A DNA stretch of 36,583 nucleotides from an uncultured Planctomycetales bacterium (GTDB lineage: Bacteria; Planctomycetota; Planctomycetia; Pirellulales; Thermoguttaceae): contig CALARR010000031.1 of the NCBI GenBank assembly GCA_937889015.1, forward strand, positions 1-36,583, read 5' to 3'. The position numbers were made by a program, and so were the translations under genes. The notes under the pieces are model-generated. The model was given only the letters and a program-made list of their open reading frames with translations. It did no database searches and was not told where the DNA came from. This document shows positions 1-7,042 of the stretch, one piece after another; position 1 is the stretch's first letter, and the number at the start of each line of letters is the position of its first letter.

Positions 1-2
1 CT

Positions 3-1007
3 CTCCTGAACGTTCCTTGCTCGGTGGGGGCACAGCCTGCGCAGGGCAGGACGTCCGCCGGCGAGGCCACGCGCAAGCCCAACAGCGAAGCGTTCCGCAA
101 ATTGCGCGAGGCCATTGACAATTACTACTCCTATCGCGACATGCGCCGGGTGAATTGGGACCAGTTGTTTCGGCAGCATGAGTCGGTCCTTCTGGCGGCC
201 GCTAGCCCAGAGGCCTTCGCCGAGAAAGCGGCCGCGATGCTGGCCGCAGCCAAGGACCTGCACATCACGGTCAGCGTGGAAGGGGGCCGCCAGTTCGGCA
301 CCCTCCGGCAAAGCGTGCCAGCCAACTACGACGACGCCTTGATCGCCCGACTGGTGCCAAAGTTCCAGAAGCACAATTCTCTTGTGGCCACCGGCCAGTT
401 TCCCGACGGAATCGCCTATCTTCAAATCCGCGCCTGGGATACCAGCCGCAAAGACGAGTTGGAATCGGCATTTCGGGCCCTGGCCCAATGGCAAGAGGCC
501 CCGGGGCTGCTGATCGACGTCCGGCAAAACGGCGGCGGCGGCGAAGGCATGGCCGAGAGCATCGCCGGATGCTTCGTGGACCAGCCGGCCGTGTATGCCA
601 AGCACGTTTCGCGCGATCCTCGCGCGCCAGGAGGTTTCACGCCGATCCGCGAACGGGTGCTGGATCCCAACACCCAACAAGCCAAGTATCGTGGCGCGAT
701 TGCCGTGCTCATGGGACCGAGGTGCGTCAGCAGCAACGAAGCCTTCCTGCTGATGATGAAGCAGGTGCCCCAGTGTACCCTGGTGGGGGAGCGATCGCGC
801 GGCAGTTCCGGCAATCCCAAGCCGCACAAGCTGGGCAACGGCGTCACGGTGAATTTGCCCAGTTGGAAGGCCCTGCGCCCGGACGGAACCTGCTTCGAGG
901 GCGAAGGCCTCAGCCCGGACGTACGCGTGGCCACTCGCCCCACCGACTTCCAGAAGCGCGACCCGGTGCTCGACGCGGCCCTGCGCATTCTGCGGAGGAA
1001 AGACTAG
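3..1007 (+). CDS. S41 family peptidase, 5' end outside window
   Basis: This looks like a serine peptidase of the S41 (C-terminal processing/tricorn core) family, probably exported. The reading frame is open to the left edge, and the residues before the first GTG (position 24) look like the end of a signal peptide, so the true start lies upstream. Counting from that GTG, the core begins near residue 128 with the segment ending in DVRQNGGGG (165-173), typical of S41 oligomer/substrate loops. The likely nucleophile is Ser236 or Ser237 in RCVSSNEAF, followed by VGERSRGSSG. The lysine usually found in the TFGKG-type motif of CtpA is not obvious, so the dyad may differ from canonical CtpA. No PDZ domain is visible. 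The stop codon overlaps the stop of the convergent yhcH-like gene by 4 nt within CTAG. Confidence 0.85.
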   Translation, partial: LLNVPCSVGAQPAQGRTSAGEATRKPNSEAFRKLREAIDNYYSYRDMRRVNWDQLFRQHESVLLAAASPEAFAEKAAAMLAAAKDLHITVSVEGGRQFGTLRQSVPANYDDALIARLVPKFQKHNSLVATGQFPDGIAYLQIRAWDTSRKDELESAFRALAQWQEAPGLLIDVRQNGGGGEGMAESIAGCFVDQPAVYAKHVSRDPRAPGGFTPIRERVLDPNTQQAKYRGAIAVLMGPRCVSSNEAFLLMMKQVPQCTLVGERSRGSSGNPKPHKLGNGVTVNLPSWKALRPDGTCFEGEGLSPDVRVATRPTDFQKRDPVLDAALRILRRKD

Positions 1008-1450
1008 ACGGCCACCTTCACCACGACTTTGTGCAGGTCGCCGGCGGACACCATCGGGGCGTGCGCGTCTTCCAGAAAGAAGATCGCCAGGTGGCCCGGC
1101 GGCACGGCAACCCAAGCCTCTGGTGCATCGGCGAAGAACTCGACCTCCTTCGCCGGATCGTACTCGCCTTGCGGCTGCAGGCAAGCCGCCTTGCTCTTCC
1201 AGCCCATCTCATCGGTACCGCTAATGACGTACTGGATGTCGATGTACTTGCGGTGGGCTTCCATCCGGGCCGCGTCGCGAGTCTTGCCTGGCGCCTGCAT
1301 CACCGCCGCGTAGACGCGCGTGCCGTCGATTTCGTAGCGGCCAGGGGCGAGTTGCCCCAGATCCGGCCGGCGCAGAAAGGCCAAGGCCTGGGCAAAACCG
1401 GGGGTCAGGCTGGCATAACGATCCGCTTCTTCCAGTCGTGCGAGGATCAT
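1004..1450 (-). CDS. YhcH/YjgK/YiaL family protein (DUF386)
   Basis: A 148-residue single-domain protein of the YhcH/YjgK/YiaL (DUF386, TabA-like) beta-barrel family. Family members are linked to sugar or sialic-acid metabolism, some as anomerases, and to biofilm regulation. Support comes from the segment HRKYIDIQYVISGTDEMGW with its conserved His and Asp, the EYDPAKEVEFF motif and the PGHLAIFFLEDAHAP motif with metal-binding-type His and Glu residues. The length is normal for the family. The gene converges with the S41 peptidase, and their stop codons overlap. No clear Shine-Dalgarno sequence precedes the ATG. A dispersed inverted-repeat element (1481-1573) lies 30 nt upstream of the start codon, in the promoter or leader region. 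The exact substrate cannot be read from the sequence. Confidence 0.88.
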   Translation of the reverse strand: MILARLEEADRYASLTPGFAQALAFLRRPDLGQLAPGRYEIDGTRVYAAVMQAPGKTRDAARMEAHRKYIDIQYVISGTDEMGWKSKAACLQPQGEYDPAKEVEFFADAPEAWVAVPPGHLAIFFLEDAHAPMVSAGDLHKVVVKVAV

Positions 1451-1480
1451 GAGTCGTCGTAAGTGCTTAGGGGTGATTAC

Positions 1481-1573
1481 TGATCTTCAGAAAAACAGTG
1501 CAACACGAAAGTGGCGTTTGTACCGCGAAACCGGGCTCCCGCTGGTCGCCCTCGTTACATTGTCTATCTGAAG
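1481..1573 (+). repeat. Dispersed 93-bp inverted-repeat element, copy A
   Basis: Begins TGATCTTCAGAAAA and ends CTATCTGAAG. The two ends are imperfect inverted repeats of about 24 nt (CTTCAGA-A-ACA-TG-AAC pattern), with a conserved inner block CCGGGCTCCCGCTGGTCGCC. It aligns without gaps to the reverse complement of copy B (6090-6182): 17 mismatches in 93 positions by my count, about 82% identity. Copies C, D and E share the ends and overall length. It lies 30 nt upstream of the yhcH-like start codon, with its TGATCTTCAG end facing that gene. Confidence 0.8.
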
Positions 1574-1656
1574 GGCAACAGGGATGTTTGCCTGGAGAAC
1601 GGCCTGGCAAGTCAACGCGATTCGCTCCGATCGGCCCAGGATCTCCTGGCACGCCC

Positions 1657-1866
1657 TCAACTGATCCACCAGTCCATGGCCACCAGGACGATGAAAATCG
1701 CCAGCATGAAACCCACGATCCAGATCGCCACGCGCAGGGCATGGTACAGGATCGGGCGAAACAGCTCGTGGCGCGTCGCTGCATAGACCAGGCTCACGGC
1801 CACGATCAACAGCAGGGCGTACCACAACTCTTCGGTGTTGCTGATCGTGGTCGGGAGTTTTTGCAT
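1657..1866 (-). CDS. Small two-helix membrane protein
   Basis: A 69-residue protein with two predicted transmembrane helices, about residues 14-30 (ALLLIVAVSLVYAA) and 39-64 (ALRVAIWIVGFMLAIFIVLV). The short polar link between them is rich in Arg and His. I believe similar short proteins are common in planctomycetes, but no function is known to me. It lies 57 nt downstream of the DUF6677-like membrane protein on the same strand and probably belongs to that transcription unit. The start is the only ATG before the first helix. No strong ribosome-binding site is visible, which is common in this phylum. Confidence 0.72.
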   Translation of the reverse strand: MQKLPTTISNTEELWYALLLIVAVSLVYAATRHELFRPILYHALRVAIWIVGFMLAIFIVLVAMDWWIS

Positions 1867-1923
1867 GGTGATGGGGTCCGTGCGAAAGCAGGCGTTCCAG
1901 GACGCGGGATAGACACAAGAATA

Positions 1924-2511
1924 TCAGTCCGTCGCGGCCTTTTCGGTAGACGCCGGTTCGTCGTCTTCGTCCTTACGCCTCTTCCGCGGATCGGTGAAAA
2001 CCGGTCCGCCCCAGGCGTCGTAGATGGCCAACACGTTCAACAGACCGGCCACCATCGTATACAGCGTTCCCAACTCAAAATAGCGATTGAGGGTGTAGTG
2101 CAGGTTGTCCAGGGTGGGACGATTGGGCTTCGGATCCTCCAAGCTCGGAGGTGCCATGAAGCCCCCGATGGGATCCTTGTGGTTCCGCACCCGATTGGCC
2201 TGGATCAAGGCAGGCAAGGCGGGCAGCCCGACCCAGACTTGGCACAAGTAGTGCAAACGACGGTCCGCCGGCGCCCACGAGGCATACACGGCCCGGCCGT
2301 AGCCCACCTCGCTGTTGCCGCTCAGGTAGACGCCGTAGGCAAACGTGCCGAGAATGCAGACGCAGAAGAGGACCGCTTTCGCCAGCCGGCCTTGATAAAA
2401 ATGCCCCAAGCCAGGGATTAGCCAAGCCAAGAACGCCGCCAAAGCGGGGTCTTTCAGGGTGACGCTTTGATCCGGGTAGTCCGGGATGGGAATGCTCGTC
2501 GACGGTGACAA
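1924..2511 (-). CDS. DUF6677-like multi-pass membrane protein
   Basis: A 195-residue membrane protein resembling the DUF6677 family of planctomycetes. The diagnostic part is AAFLAWLIPGLGHFYQGR near residue 20-37, a TM2-like motif in which a PGLGHFYQG turn follows the first helix. A second helix (KAVLFCVCILGTFAYGVYL) follows, then two more hydrophobic segments (LCQVWVGLPALPALI and TLYTMVAGLLNVLAIYDAWGG) and a charged C-terminal tail. I chose TTG at 2511 as the start because AGGAG lies 7 nt upstream and a promoter is centred about 60 nt upstream. An in-frame TTG at 2547 is possible but sits almost on the predicted transcription start. The biochemical role is unknown. Confidence 0.75.
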   Translation of the reverse strand: MSPSTSIPIPDYPDQSVTLKDPALAAFLAWLIPGLGHFYQGRLAKAVLFCVCILGTFAYGVYLSGNSEVGYGRAVYASWAPADRRLHYLCQVWVGLPALPALIQANRVRNHKDPIGGFMAPPSLEDPKPNRPTLDNLHYTLNRYFELGTLYTMVAGLLNVLAIYDAWGGPVFTDPRKRRKDEDDEPASTEKAATD

Positions 2512-2556
2512 AGCGATACTCCTCGCGCGTGACAGGCGTGCGGTCAACTGCCTGCT

Positions 2557-2585
2557 ATTCTAACCCCCCACGTCGGGATTGCCAG
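2557..2585 (-). promoter_or_regulatory. Sigma70-like promoter for the DUF6677-like gene
   Basis: On the minus strand, CTGGCA (2580-2585), a 17-nt spacer and TAGAAT (2557-2562). The predicted transcript start near 2550 leaves a leader of about 39 nt with AGGAG before the TTG at 2511. Read by eye, not scored statistically. Confidence 0.45.
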
Positions 2586-2702
2586 GCCAATTGCCCCCAG
2601 GCAACCGCTCGCCGCGGCGCTGGCTCCCCTGGGGTGTGCAGATCGCTGGGGGCCAATCTCCGAACCTCCGGCTCGCCTCCCGACGTCCGCCCCGAGGAAC
2701 CC

Positions 2703-3770
2703 TCAAGCCGAGTTCCGCGCCGCGACGTGCATCGGCAACGGCCGCAGCCACTCGTCGTACACCGCGGCCACGTTGCCGAACGGGACCCGCGTCCCCCACT
2801 CGCACTGGGCGATCACGCCGCCGCTGCCATAGTCCAAGGCCGATCGCACGCGCTGCACGGCCAACCGCACGCTGCGGCTGTCGCCGAACGGCAGTACCCG
2901 TTGCCGATCGATCTCCCCCCAGAAGACGATCTTGCCGCGAAAGGCGCGCGCCAGACGCTCCACATCCATGCAGAACAGTTGACAATTCACCGCGTCGACG
3001 CCGATCTCCACCAGATCTTCAATGATGTCGCTGATGTGTCCGTCGCTATGAAAGAAGGCAAACTTGTCGTGCGCCCGCAAAATCCGACAATAGTCGCGAT
3101 ACAACGGCTTGAACAAGTCGCGCCACAGCTCCGGCGCAACCAGCAATCCCGTCTGCGAGCCCCAATCATCCATGAATTCCACACCATCCACGTCGGTGCA
3201 CGCCCAAGTCTCCAGTTCCCGACAGAAAAAATCGTGCAGCATCCCCAGCAGGCTCCGCACGTGGTGCGCGCCCTGGGCCAGATCGACATAGGCCGCCTCG
3301 GCGCCGCGCAGAAACTGCAACCGCTCGAAAGGACGGATTTCGGTCCAGGCCAACACAAACCGGCTGCTATGGCCGCATCCGCGGTTGATCCGATCCACGT
3401 CGAAACCGTCCAGCAATTCCCGCGGCGGCTGATAACGCGCAATCTCCGCGACCGTGGCCAGCGGCGGTTCGCACACCAACCCCATCGTGCCCGATTCGGA
3501 TACGTGCCACGTACAACCCCAGGCGTCCGTGTAGACGCCTGGTTCGTAGGGCTGGCCGGTCGCACGGTGGCCGGGTGGGTATTTGAAGTCGGGCTTTTCG
3601 ATGTCCAGAGGAAATCGGCGCAGCAACTCTGCCACTTCGTCGGCCCGATGCCGCGCGACGTCGGGCACCGTCCACAGATCGCGCGGCGCGCGATCGACGG
3701 GCTGGTGACTGAGGGTTCGAATAACTCGTTCGCGCGGGGTCATGGCGACCGGCATCCTGGCAGGGGCCAT
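2703..3770 (-). CDS. Uroporphyrinogen decarboxylase (URO-D) family protein
   Basis: A 355-residue TIM-barrel protein of the URO-D/MtaA superfamily, more like the MtaA/CmuA-type corrinoid methyltransferases and the uncharacterised planctomycete paralogs than true HemE. Visible motifs are MTPRERVIRTLSHQPVDRAP at the N-terminus, FMDDWGSQTGLLVAPELWRDLFKPLYR in the middle, FFHSDGHISDIIEDLVEIGVDAVNCQ (the His and Cys positions that bind Zn in MtaA-type enzymes) and IVFWGEIDRQ. Two starts are possible: ATG 3770, with GAGG 4 nt upstream (chosen), and ATG 3743, which begins exactly at MTPRERV. No partner corrinoid protein or heme gene is adjacent, so it may act on sugars or other methylated compounds. 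The substrate is unknown. Confidence 0.82.
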   Translation of the reverse strand: MAPARMPVAMTPRERVIRTLSHQPVDRAPRDLWTVPDVARHRADEVAELLRRFPLDIEKPDFKYPPGHRATGQPYEPGVYTDAWGCTWHVSESGTMGLVCEPPLATVAEIARYQPPRELLDGFDVDRINRGCGHSSRFVLAWTEIRPFERLQFLRGAEAAYVDLAQGAHHVRSLLGMLHDFFCRELETWACTDVDGVEFMDDWGSQTGLLVAPELWRDLFKPLYRDYCRILRAHDKFAFFHSDGHISDIIEDLVEIGVDAVNCQLFCMDVERLARAFRGKIVFWGEIDRQRVLPFGDSRSVRLAVQRVRSALDYGSGGVIAQCEWGTRVPFGNVAAVYDEWLRPLPMHVAARNSA

Positions 3771-3884
3771 CGATCCTCGCTGGGATCGATATCCCTAGGT
3801 TCTTAGCATCTGACAGGGGCAAATGCAAACAGAAAAAAAGGCCAGTCGACACGGCCAGCTCTCACCGGCCGCATCGCTGGCCCT

Positions 3885-3906
3885 CGTAGCGTATGTAGAC
3901 GCTACG
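3885..3906. repeat. Hairpin with 8-bp perfect arms
   Basis: Arms CGTAGCGT and ACGCTACG flank a 6-nt loop (ATGTAG). It lies about 115 nt upstream of the URO-D start. No U-tract follows on either strand, so it does not look like a terminator. Confidence 0.5.
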
Positions 3907-3984
3907 GTACCTGTCTGCACGATGCATCGGCCTGCCGTGCGCGCGGTCGCCTTGCGATCGGTGAACGCGTGGAGTCTGCCCCAA

Positions 3985-4047
3985 AACCACCCCAGCCACG
4001 TCGGGCGGCCCGACAAGACTGAACGGCCAACAGGTTCTGGGACCGGC
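3985..4047 (+). repeat. Dispersed ~64-bp repeat, copy R1
   Basis: Aligns to 34603-34666 with 8 mismatches and one gap by my count (about 86% identity). Shared blocks are CCCCAGCCAC, GGGCGGCCC, GACTGAAC and ACAGGTT-TGGGACCGGC. This copy contains the palindrome TCGGGCGGCCCGA. Similarity may extend about 15 nt further left. Neither copy overlaps a convincing gene. Confidence 0.65.
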
Positions 4048-4275
4048 TCTTGGAGTCTCACCGCAAAGCCGACGCCGTGGGGACGCAGGGCACTCGCATG
4101 GAGCCGGTTTGCGCCCCTTGGGTTCTCCACTCAAGGGACGAAGGAACACCATGCGTTGCCGGGGCACGTTCTCACGGAAAGCACCAGCTCTGGCTAACGA
4201 CCGCAGAACACGGTTGCCGAATCAAGAGGATCGCGGGGGGACGACCGGACATTCGTCTGGTCGCCTGTGGTGGTG

Positions 4276-4357
4276 TTCAGAAAAGTACACAGCAAGATGC
4301 GCACGCCACGTGCGAGAGTCCAGGTTCCCGCGGGGCGCCCTCGCCACATTACTGATC
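4276..4357 (+). repeat. Dispersed inverted-repeat element, copy C (diverged)
   Basis: Same orientation as copy A. It opens with TTCAGAAAA, keeps the inner block as TTCCCGCGGGGCGCCCTCG and closes with CACATTACTGATC. It is about 6 nt shorter than copies A and B, which suggests a small deletion. It stands in the gene-poor island, with no gene start close by. Confidence 0.55.
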
Positions 4358-4441
4358 GGAACGCCAATACCAGGGACTACACGGACCCGATCGCGCCACC
4401 GATTTCGGCGCGGTCAAGGGCCAGTAGGCCCCAGTGCGCCG

Positions 4442-4470
4442 ATTCTAGCTTTCCTCAACGGGCGTGGGAA
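4442..4470 (-). promoter_or_regulatory. Candidate minus-strand promoter into the 3.8-4.4 kb island
   Basis: TTCCCA (4465-4470), a 17-nt spacer and TAGAAT (4442-4447) on the minus strand. A transcript from here would run about 660 nt through repeats C and R1 before reaching the URO-D start, so it would give a long leader or an independent non-coding RNA. Confidence 0.3.
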
Positions 4471-4678
4471 GACTGGTCTGCGACGAATCTCCGTTCGCGC
4501 ATGCCTTCAGCCAGCGCGAGCGCCGCACAACCGCTAGCCCTTCCCCAGATTGGGCTTCAACGTCAAGCCGAGGCGATCATTCGTCACCACGGACCCAACC
4601 CTGCGGGACACCGCACGCCACGGCCAGCCTGGCCAAAGGAGATTGGTGACGTCGCGCGCCCCGCCGAGTGCGGAATGG

Positions 4679-4849
4679 CTATTCGCTCTGCAGACGGATG
4701 TCGACTGCCTGACGGCGGAAGATGGCCGCATGGTGCAGCAGGCTCTTGCGCTTCGGCTTGCTGCCTGTCGTTTGAGCCAGCCGCTCGCACTTCGCGGCCA
4801 GGGCTTGTTTGACCTCAGCGAGGCTTGCCTGCTTCTGATACTTGGCCAC
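4679..4849 (-). CDS. Small basic 56-residue protein, hypothetical
   Basis: A short reading frame starting at GTG 4849 and ending TAG at 4679. The product begins MAKYQKQASLAEVKQALAAK and ends AVDIRLQSE. It is helical-looking, has a Lys/Arg-rich stretch GSKPKRKSLLHHAAIFRRQ, and has no signal peptide or membrane segment. Support for a real gene is unusually good for its size: GAAGGAG lies 7 nt upstream of the GTG, a sigma70-like promoter lies 50-77 nt upstream, and third codon positions are G/C-rich. It follows the nusG-like gene on the same strand but has its own promoter. The function is unknown; the basic helical character would suit an RNA- or ribosome-associated role, which is inference only. 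Confidence 0.65.
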   Translation of the reverse strand: MAKYQKQASLAEVKQALAAKCERLAQTTGSKPKRKSLLHHAAIFRRQAVDIRLQSE

Positions 4850-4898
4850 CGGGCAACTCCTTCAAACTGCGATGTCGACAATACAACTTCAGCCTTCG

Positions 4899-4926
4899 AT
4901 TCTAGCAGCGCCACGCCGGTCAGCAA
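4899..4926 (-). promoter_or_regulatory. Promoter of the 56-residue protein gene
   Basis: TTGCTG (4921-4926), a 16-nt spacer and TAGAAT (4899-4904) on the minus strand. The predicted transcript start is near 4892, which gives a leader of about 43 nt that includes GAAGGAG. Confidence 0.45.
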
Positions 4927-5009
4927 GCGTGAGCCTGACTCGAAACGGTGGTCTGGGTGCCGCCAGCCCCCCGCTCCTCGGATCCAACCTTCTGCAAAGC
5001 CCCGCGCAC

Positions 5010-5567
5010 TCAATCGTCAATCCGCTCCACCTGATAGTCCTCCAACTGCACCGAAGCGCCCTGCTGCAGCAGATGCACCATCACCAGCAAACGCTCCGTT
5101 CCACGACGTTTGACGACCGTTCCCTCCAACCCCGCCAACGCGCCCGACCGCACCCGGACCCGCATTCCGGGCTCGATCCGCGATTCGGGCGTGAGCGGCG
5201 CGTTCGACTGGATGAGTTGCTGGATCTGACGCAGGTCGCGGACCAGTTGGTCGCTATCGATCACGTCCAGCGACCGCGCGATGCAATTGCTGGTGAAGCT
5301 CTGTTGCCGCTGTTCGCGGTCGGCGAGCATGAACACATAGCCCGGAAACAACGGCACGAAGGAAGAACGTGTCCGGCCCTGCGCGGAACGCAAGCGGCGC
5401 TCGATCACCGGCGCGTAGAAGGGGATCTCCATGCGCAGCAGACGCCGCGCAAGTTCCTTCTCCCGGCGGGGGAGGGTGTGCAGGACAAACCAGGTCGCAT
5501 CGCCGATGTTGGACCGCTGCAGCAGGTCTTCCGGAAAGGTGTCGGGCTCTTTGGGCAATAGCGGCAT
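5010..5567 (-). CDS. NusG-family transcription elongation/antitermination factor
   Basis: A 185-residue NusG paralog (RfaH/UpxY-like group) that should bind RNA polymerase and alter pausing or termination. The NGN domain spans about residues 24-115, with the opening ATWFVLHTLPRREKELARRL and the core SSFVPLFPGYVFMLADREQR that marks the family. The C-terminal KOW motif lies near residues 133-165 (PGMRVRVRSGALAGLEGTVV). A primary nusG normally sits next to secE and the L11/L1 ribosomal genes. None are here, so this is probably a specialised paralog. Such paralogs often control exopolysaccharide or other long operons, but no such operon lies in the window. The gene that follows on the same strand is the 56-residue protein. 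Confidence 0.85.
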   Translation of the reverse strand: MPLLPKEPDTFPEDLLQRSNIGDATWFVLHTLPRREKELARRLLRMEIPFYAPVIERRLRSAQGRTRSSFVPLFPGYVFMLADREQRQQSFTSNCIARSLDVIDSDQLVRDLRQIQQLIQSNAPLTPESRIEPGMRVRVRSGALAGLEGTVVKRRGTERLLVMVHLLQQGASVQLEDYQVERIDD

Positions 5568-5924
5568 GGTGGCGAACTCGTAGAGGATCCGATGTTTGAG
5601 TCTACTACTTGCCGGCCCCCGGACAAGCCCGGTGCCGTCAGTTTCCTCCTCGGACCCGTTCTCCCGCGCCTCCGACCATCCCGATCGACATTGGGCGACT
5701 TGTTCCAGTAGCCTTGAGTCCTCCCCAAGAAGGCTGGCTCGCCCCCGCGCGGAGCGATGCGGCGGTCATCGGTGGTTCTGTGGCTCAGCCTCATCGCACA
5801 ACTTGGGGGACGGTCTGTTGTCCGGCACTTCTTCGGCCCCACGGGTACGCAGAAGTGCCTGGTGCTGCCCATCTCCCGGCCCGATTCGCCGCGACTCCCG
5901 GCACACGACGTCCGGGGCGACCTC

Positions 5925-6103
5925 TCGGCGATGGCGTCGCCCAGATCAAAACCGCCGAAGGCCGCGACAAATACGAGAACCTGCTTCGCGGCACCATGGA
6001 CCGGAAGGTCGCGGACTTCGTCGCCGTGATCGATCCCTGCTTCTACGAAATCGCCCACCACCGACAACTGGACAGCCACCTCCATTGCCCCTCAGATAGA
6101 TAA
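5925..6103 (+). pseudogene. Possible 3' remnant of an unknown gene
   Basis: One plus-strand frame here has protein-like composition and about 80% G/C at third positions, for example AEGRDKYENLLRGTMDRKV followed by ADFVAVIDPCFYEIAHHRQ. Upstream in the same frame the composition turns Pro/Arg/Ala-rich and random-looking. The frame terminates inside repeat copy B at the TAG in CTCAGATAG. I read this as the surviving C-terminal part of a gene cut off or replaced at the element's edge, but I do not recognise the family. It could also be a chance open frame. Confidence 0.25.
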
Positions 6104-6182
6104 TGCAATGCGGGCGACCAGCGGGAGCCCGGCTTCACGGTGCAAATCCAACCCTCGTGTTACATTTCTTTTCTGAAGATCA
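6090..6182 (-). repeat. Dispersed 93-bp inverted-repeat element, copy B
   Basis: The reverse complement runs from TGATCTTCAGAAAAG to CTATCTGAGG and aligns gap-free with copy A (17 mismatches in 93). The inner 20 nt CCGGGCTCCCGCTGGTCGCC are identical in both copies. It begins directly after a possible gene remnant and ends 4 nt before an ATG at 6187. Confidence 0.8.
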
Positions 6183-6186
6183 ATAC

Positions 6187-6300
6187 ATGGCGAGCCCGGT
6201 GCATGTGCGCCACGTCGACCCGGTGACGGTTGAGGGTGATTCCGATATGCGAGTTTCCGTCGCCGATTTCCGCCGCGTGGTCGAGGAGTTGCTTCCGTGA
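6187..6300 (+). CDS. Possible 37-residue micro-protein or gene fragment
   Basis: Begins ATG 6187, 4 nt after repeat copy B. The product starts MASPVHVRHVDPVTVEGDSD and ends MRVSVADFRRVVEELLP, which is protein-like: alternating beta-type residues, then an amphipathic helix. No ribosome-binding site is visible because the upstream DNA is the repeat. It could be a small DNA- or protein-binding peptide or the remnant of a longer gene. I do not recognise it. Confidence 0.3.
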   Translation: MASPVHVRHVDPVTVEGDSDMRVSVADFRRVVEELLP

Positions 6301-6570
6301 GGGCCGCGTTCCGGACGTCCGATCGCCGAACGAATCGTGTTCGCTCCGAACTTCGCCTTGCTCAAATCACACGCCCGGAATAAGATAACCCCGGTGGCCC
6401 GCTTCGCGCCCGGTGCCTGTTGCGCCCGGCCGCGAGGCGTTGCGAGCCGTCAGGCGATTCTTTCGCCAGGGCTCCCGGACGCCGTTTTCAAGGGTGCGCG
6501 CCGCCTGCGCGCAGGCATCCGGGATGGTCGGGCCGCCATCCCCGCGTTCGCTCCCTACGCGGAGGATGCC

Positions 6571-6903
6571 GTGTCCGAACAACAGCCGTCCGGCAGTTCC
6601 CTTGGATGTCTCGTCCGTTTGTTCTGGATGGTGCTGGGCAACTGTGCTCTCGCACTCTGCCTGATTGGCATCGTCCAGGAACAATGCCTCTCGCTCGGAG
6701 TGCTGGATGCAATCTTCTGGCTCACCGTCGCCAGCTTGCTAATCGTGCGCTATGTGGATGTCCGCCACCTCGGTGGGACCACGACCGATGGCCAGCCCGC
6801 GACGATGCGCGACTACTGGCGTTACGCCGGCATCTTGCTGGGGGTATCCCTTGCCGCTTGGTTGGCCGCTTATGCGTGGGTCCGCTTCGTGGTCCAACCC
6901 TGA
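6571..6903 (+). CDS. Small membrane protein with three predicted helices
   Basis: A 110-residue protein starting at GTG 6571, chosen because GGAGG lies 5 nt upstream (GGAGGATGCC-GTG); the longer upstream frame is Pro/Arg-rich and not protein-like. Predicted helices are at about residues 15-36 (VRLFWMVLGNCALALCLIGIV), 40-62 (LSLGVLDAIFWLTVASLLIV) and 84-106 (YAGILLGVSLAAWLAAYAWV). The polar loop between helices 2 and 3 carries RYVDVRHLGGTTTDGQ. There is no recognised domain. The gene converges with the coiled-coil protein, with 139 nt between stops that hold nothing evident. Confidence 0.65.
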   Translation: MSEQQPSGSSLGCLVRLFWMVLGNCALALCLIGIVQEQCLSLGVLDAIFWLTVASLLIVRYVDVRHLGGTTTDGQPATMRDYWRYAGILLGVSLAAWLAAYAWVRFVVQP

Positions 6904-7042
6904 GCCAGCCGCGCGCGACGAAGCGTGGAAACGGCTACCGCCCAGCTCGGCGATGTCATGGGGCCGGTCTTCCAGGGCAACGAGCCGGACAGCTACGACG
7001 CTCCTTGTCCGACACCCAAGACTTCGCACGTCCGTTGGCCGC

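Larger units (their letters stand above)
3771..4678. other. Gene-poor island carrying dispersed repeats
   Basis: About 900 bp with no convincing protein-coding gene. It holds a perfect 8-bp-arm hairpin (3885-3906), one copy of a 63-bp dispersed repeat (3985-4047), a diverged copy of the 80-93-bp inverted-repeat element (4276-4357) and a candidate minus-strand promoter (4442-4470). Open frames here lack protein-like composition and ribosome-binding sites. It could be decayed genes or a non-coding transcript region. Confidence 0.5.
5568..6570. other. Gene-poor island with possible gene remnants and repeat copy B
   Basis: About 1 kb without a convincing complete gene. It includes a coding-like stretch on the plus strand (5925-6084), the 93-bp element copy B (6090-6182) and a 37-codon frame starting at 6187. 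The remainder (5568-5920 and 6301-6570) shows no feature I can support. It may be decayed coding DNA between two intact genes. Confidence 0.45.

Noticed and set aside
422..988. Long minus-strand open frame (188 codons) inside the S41 peptidase gene
   Set aside because: It is antisense to a protein with clear family motifs, and its composition is Arg/Ser/Pro-rich, typical of GC-rich shadow frames.
4109..4537. Possible protein of 142 codons in the gene-poor island
   Set aside because: It runs through repeat copy C, with a low-complexity Arg/Thr/Pro composition and no start signal.
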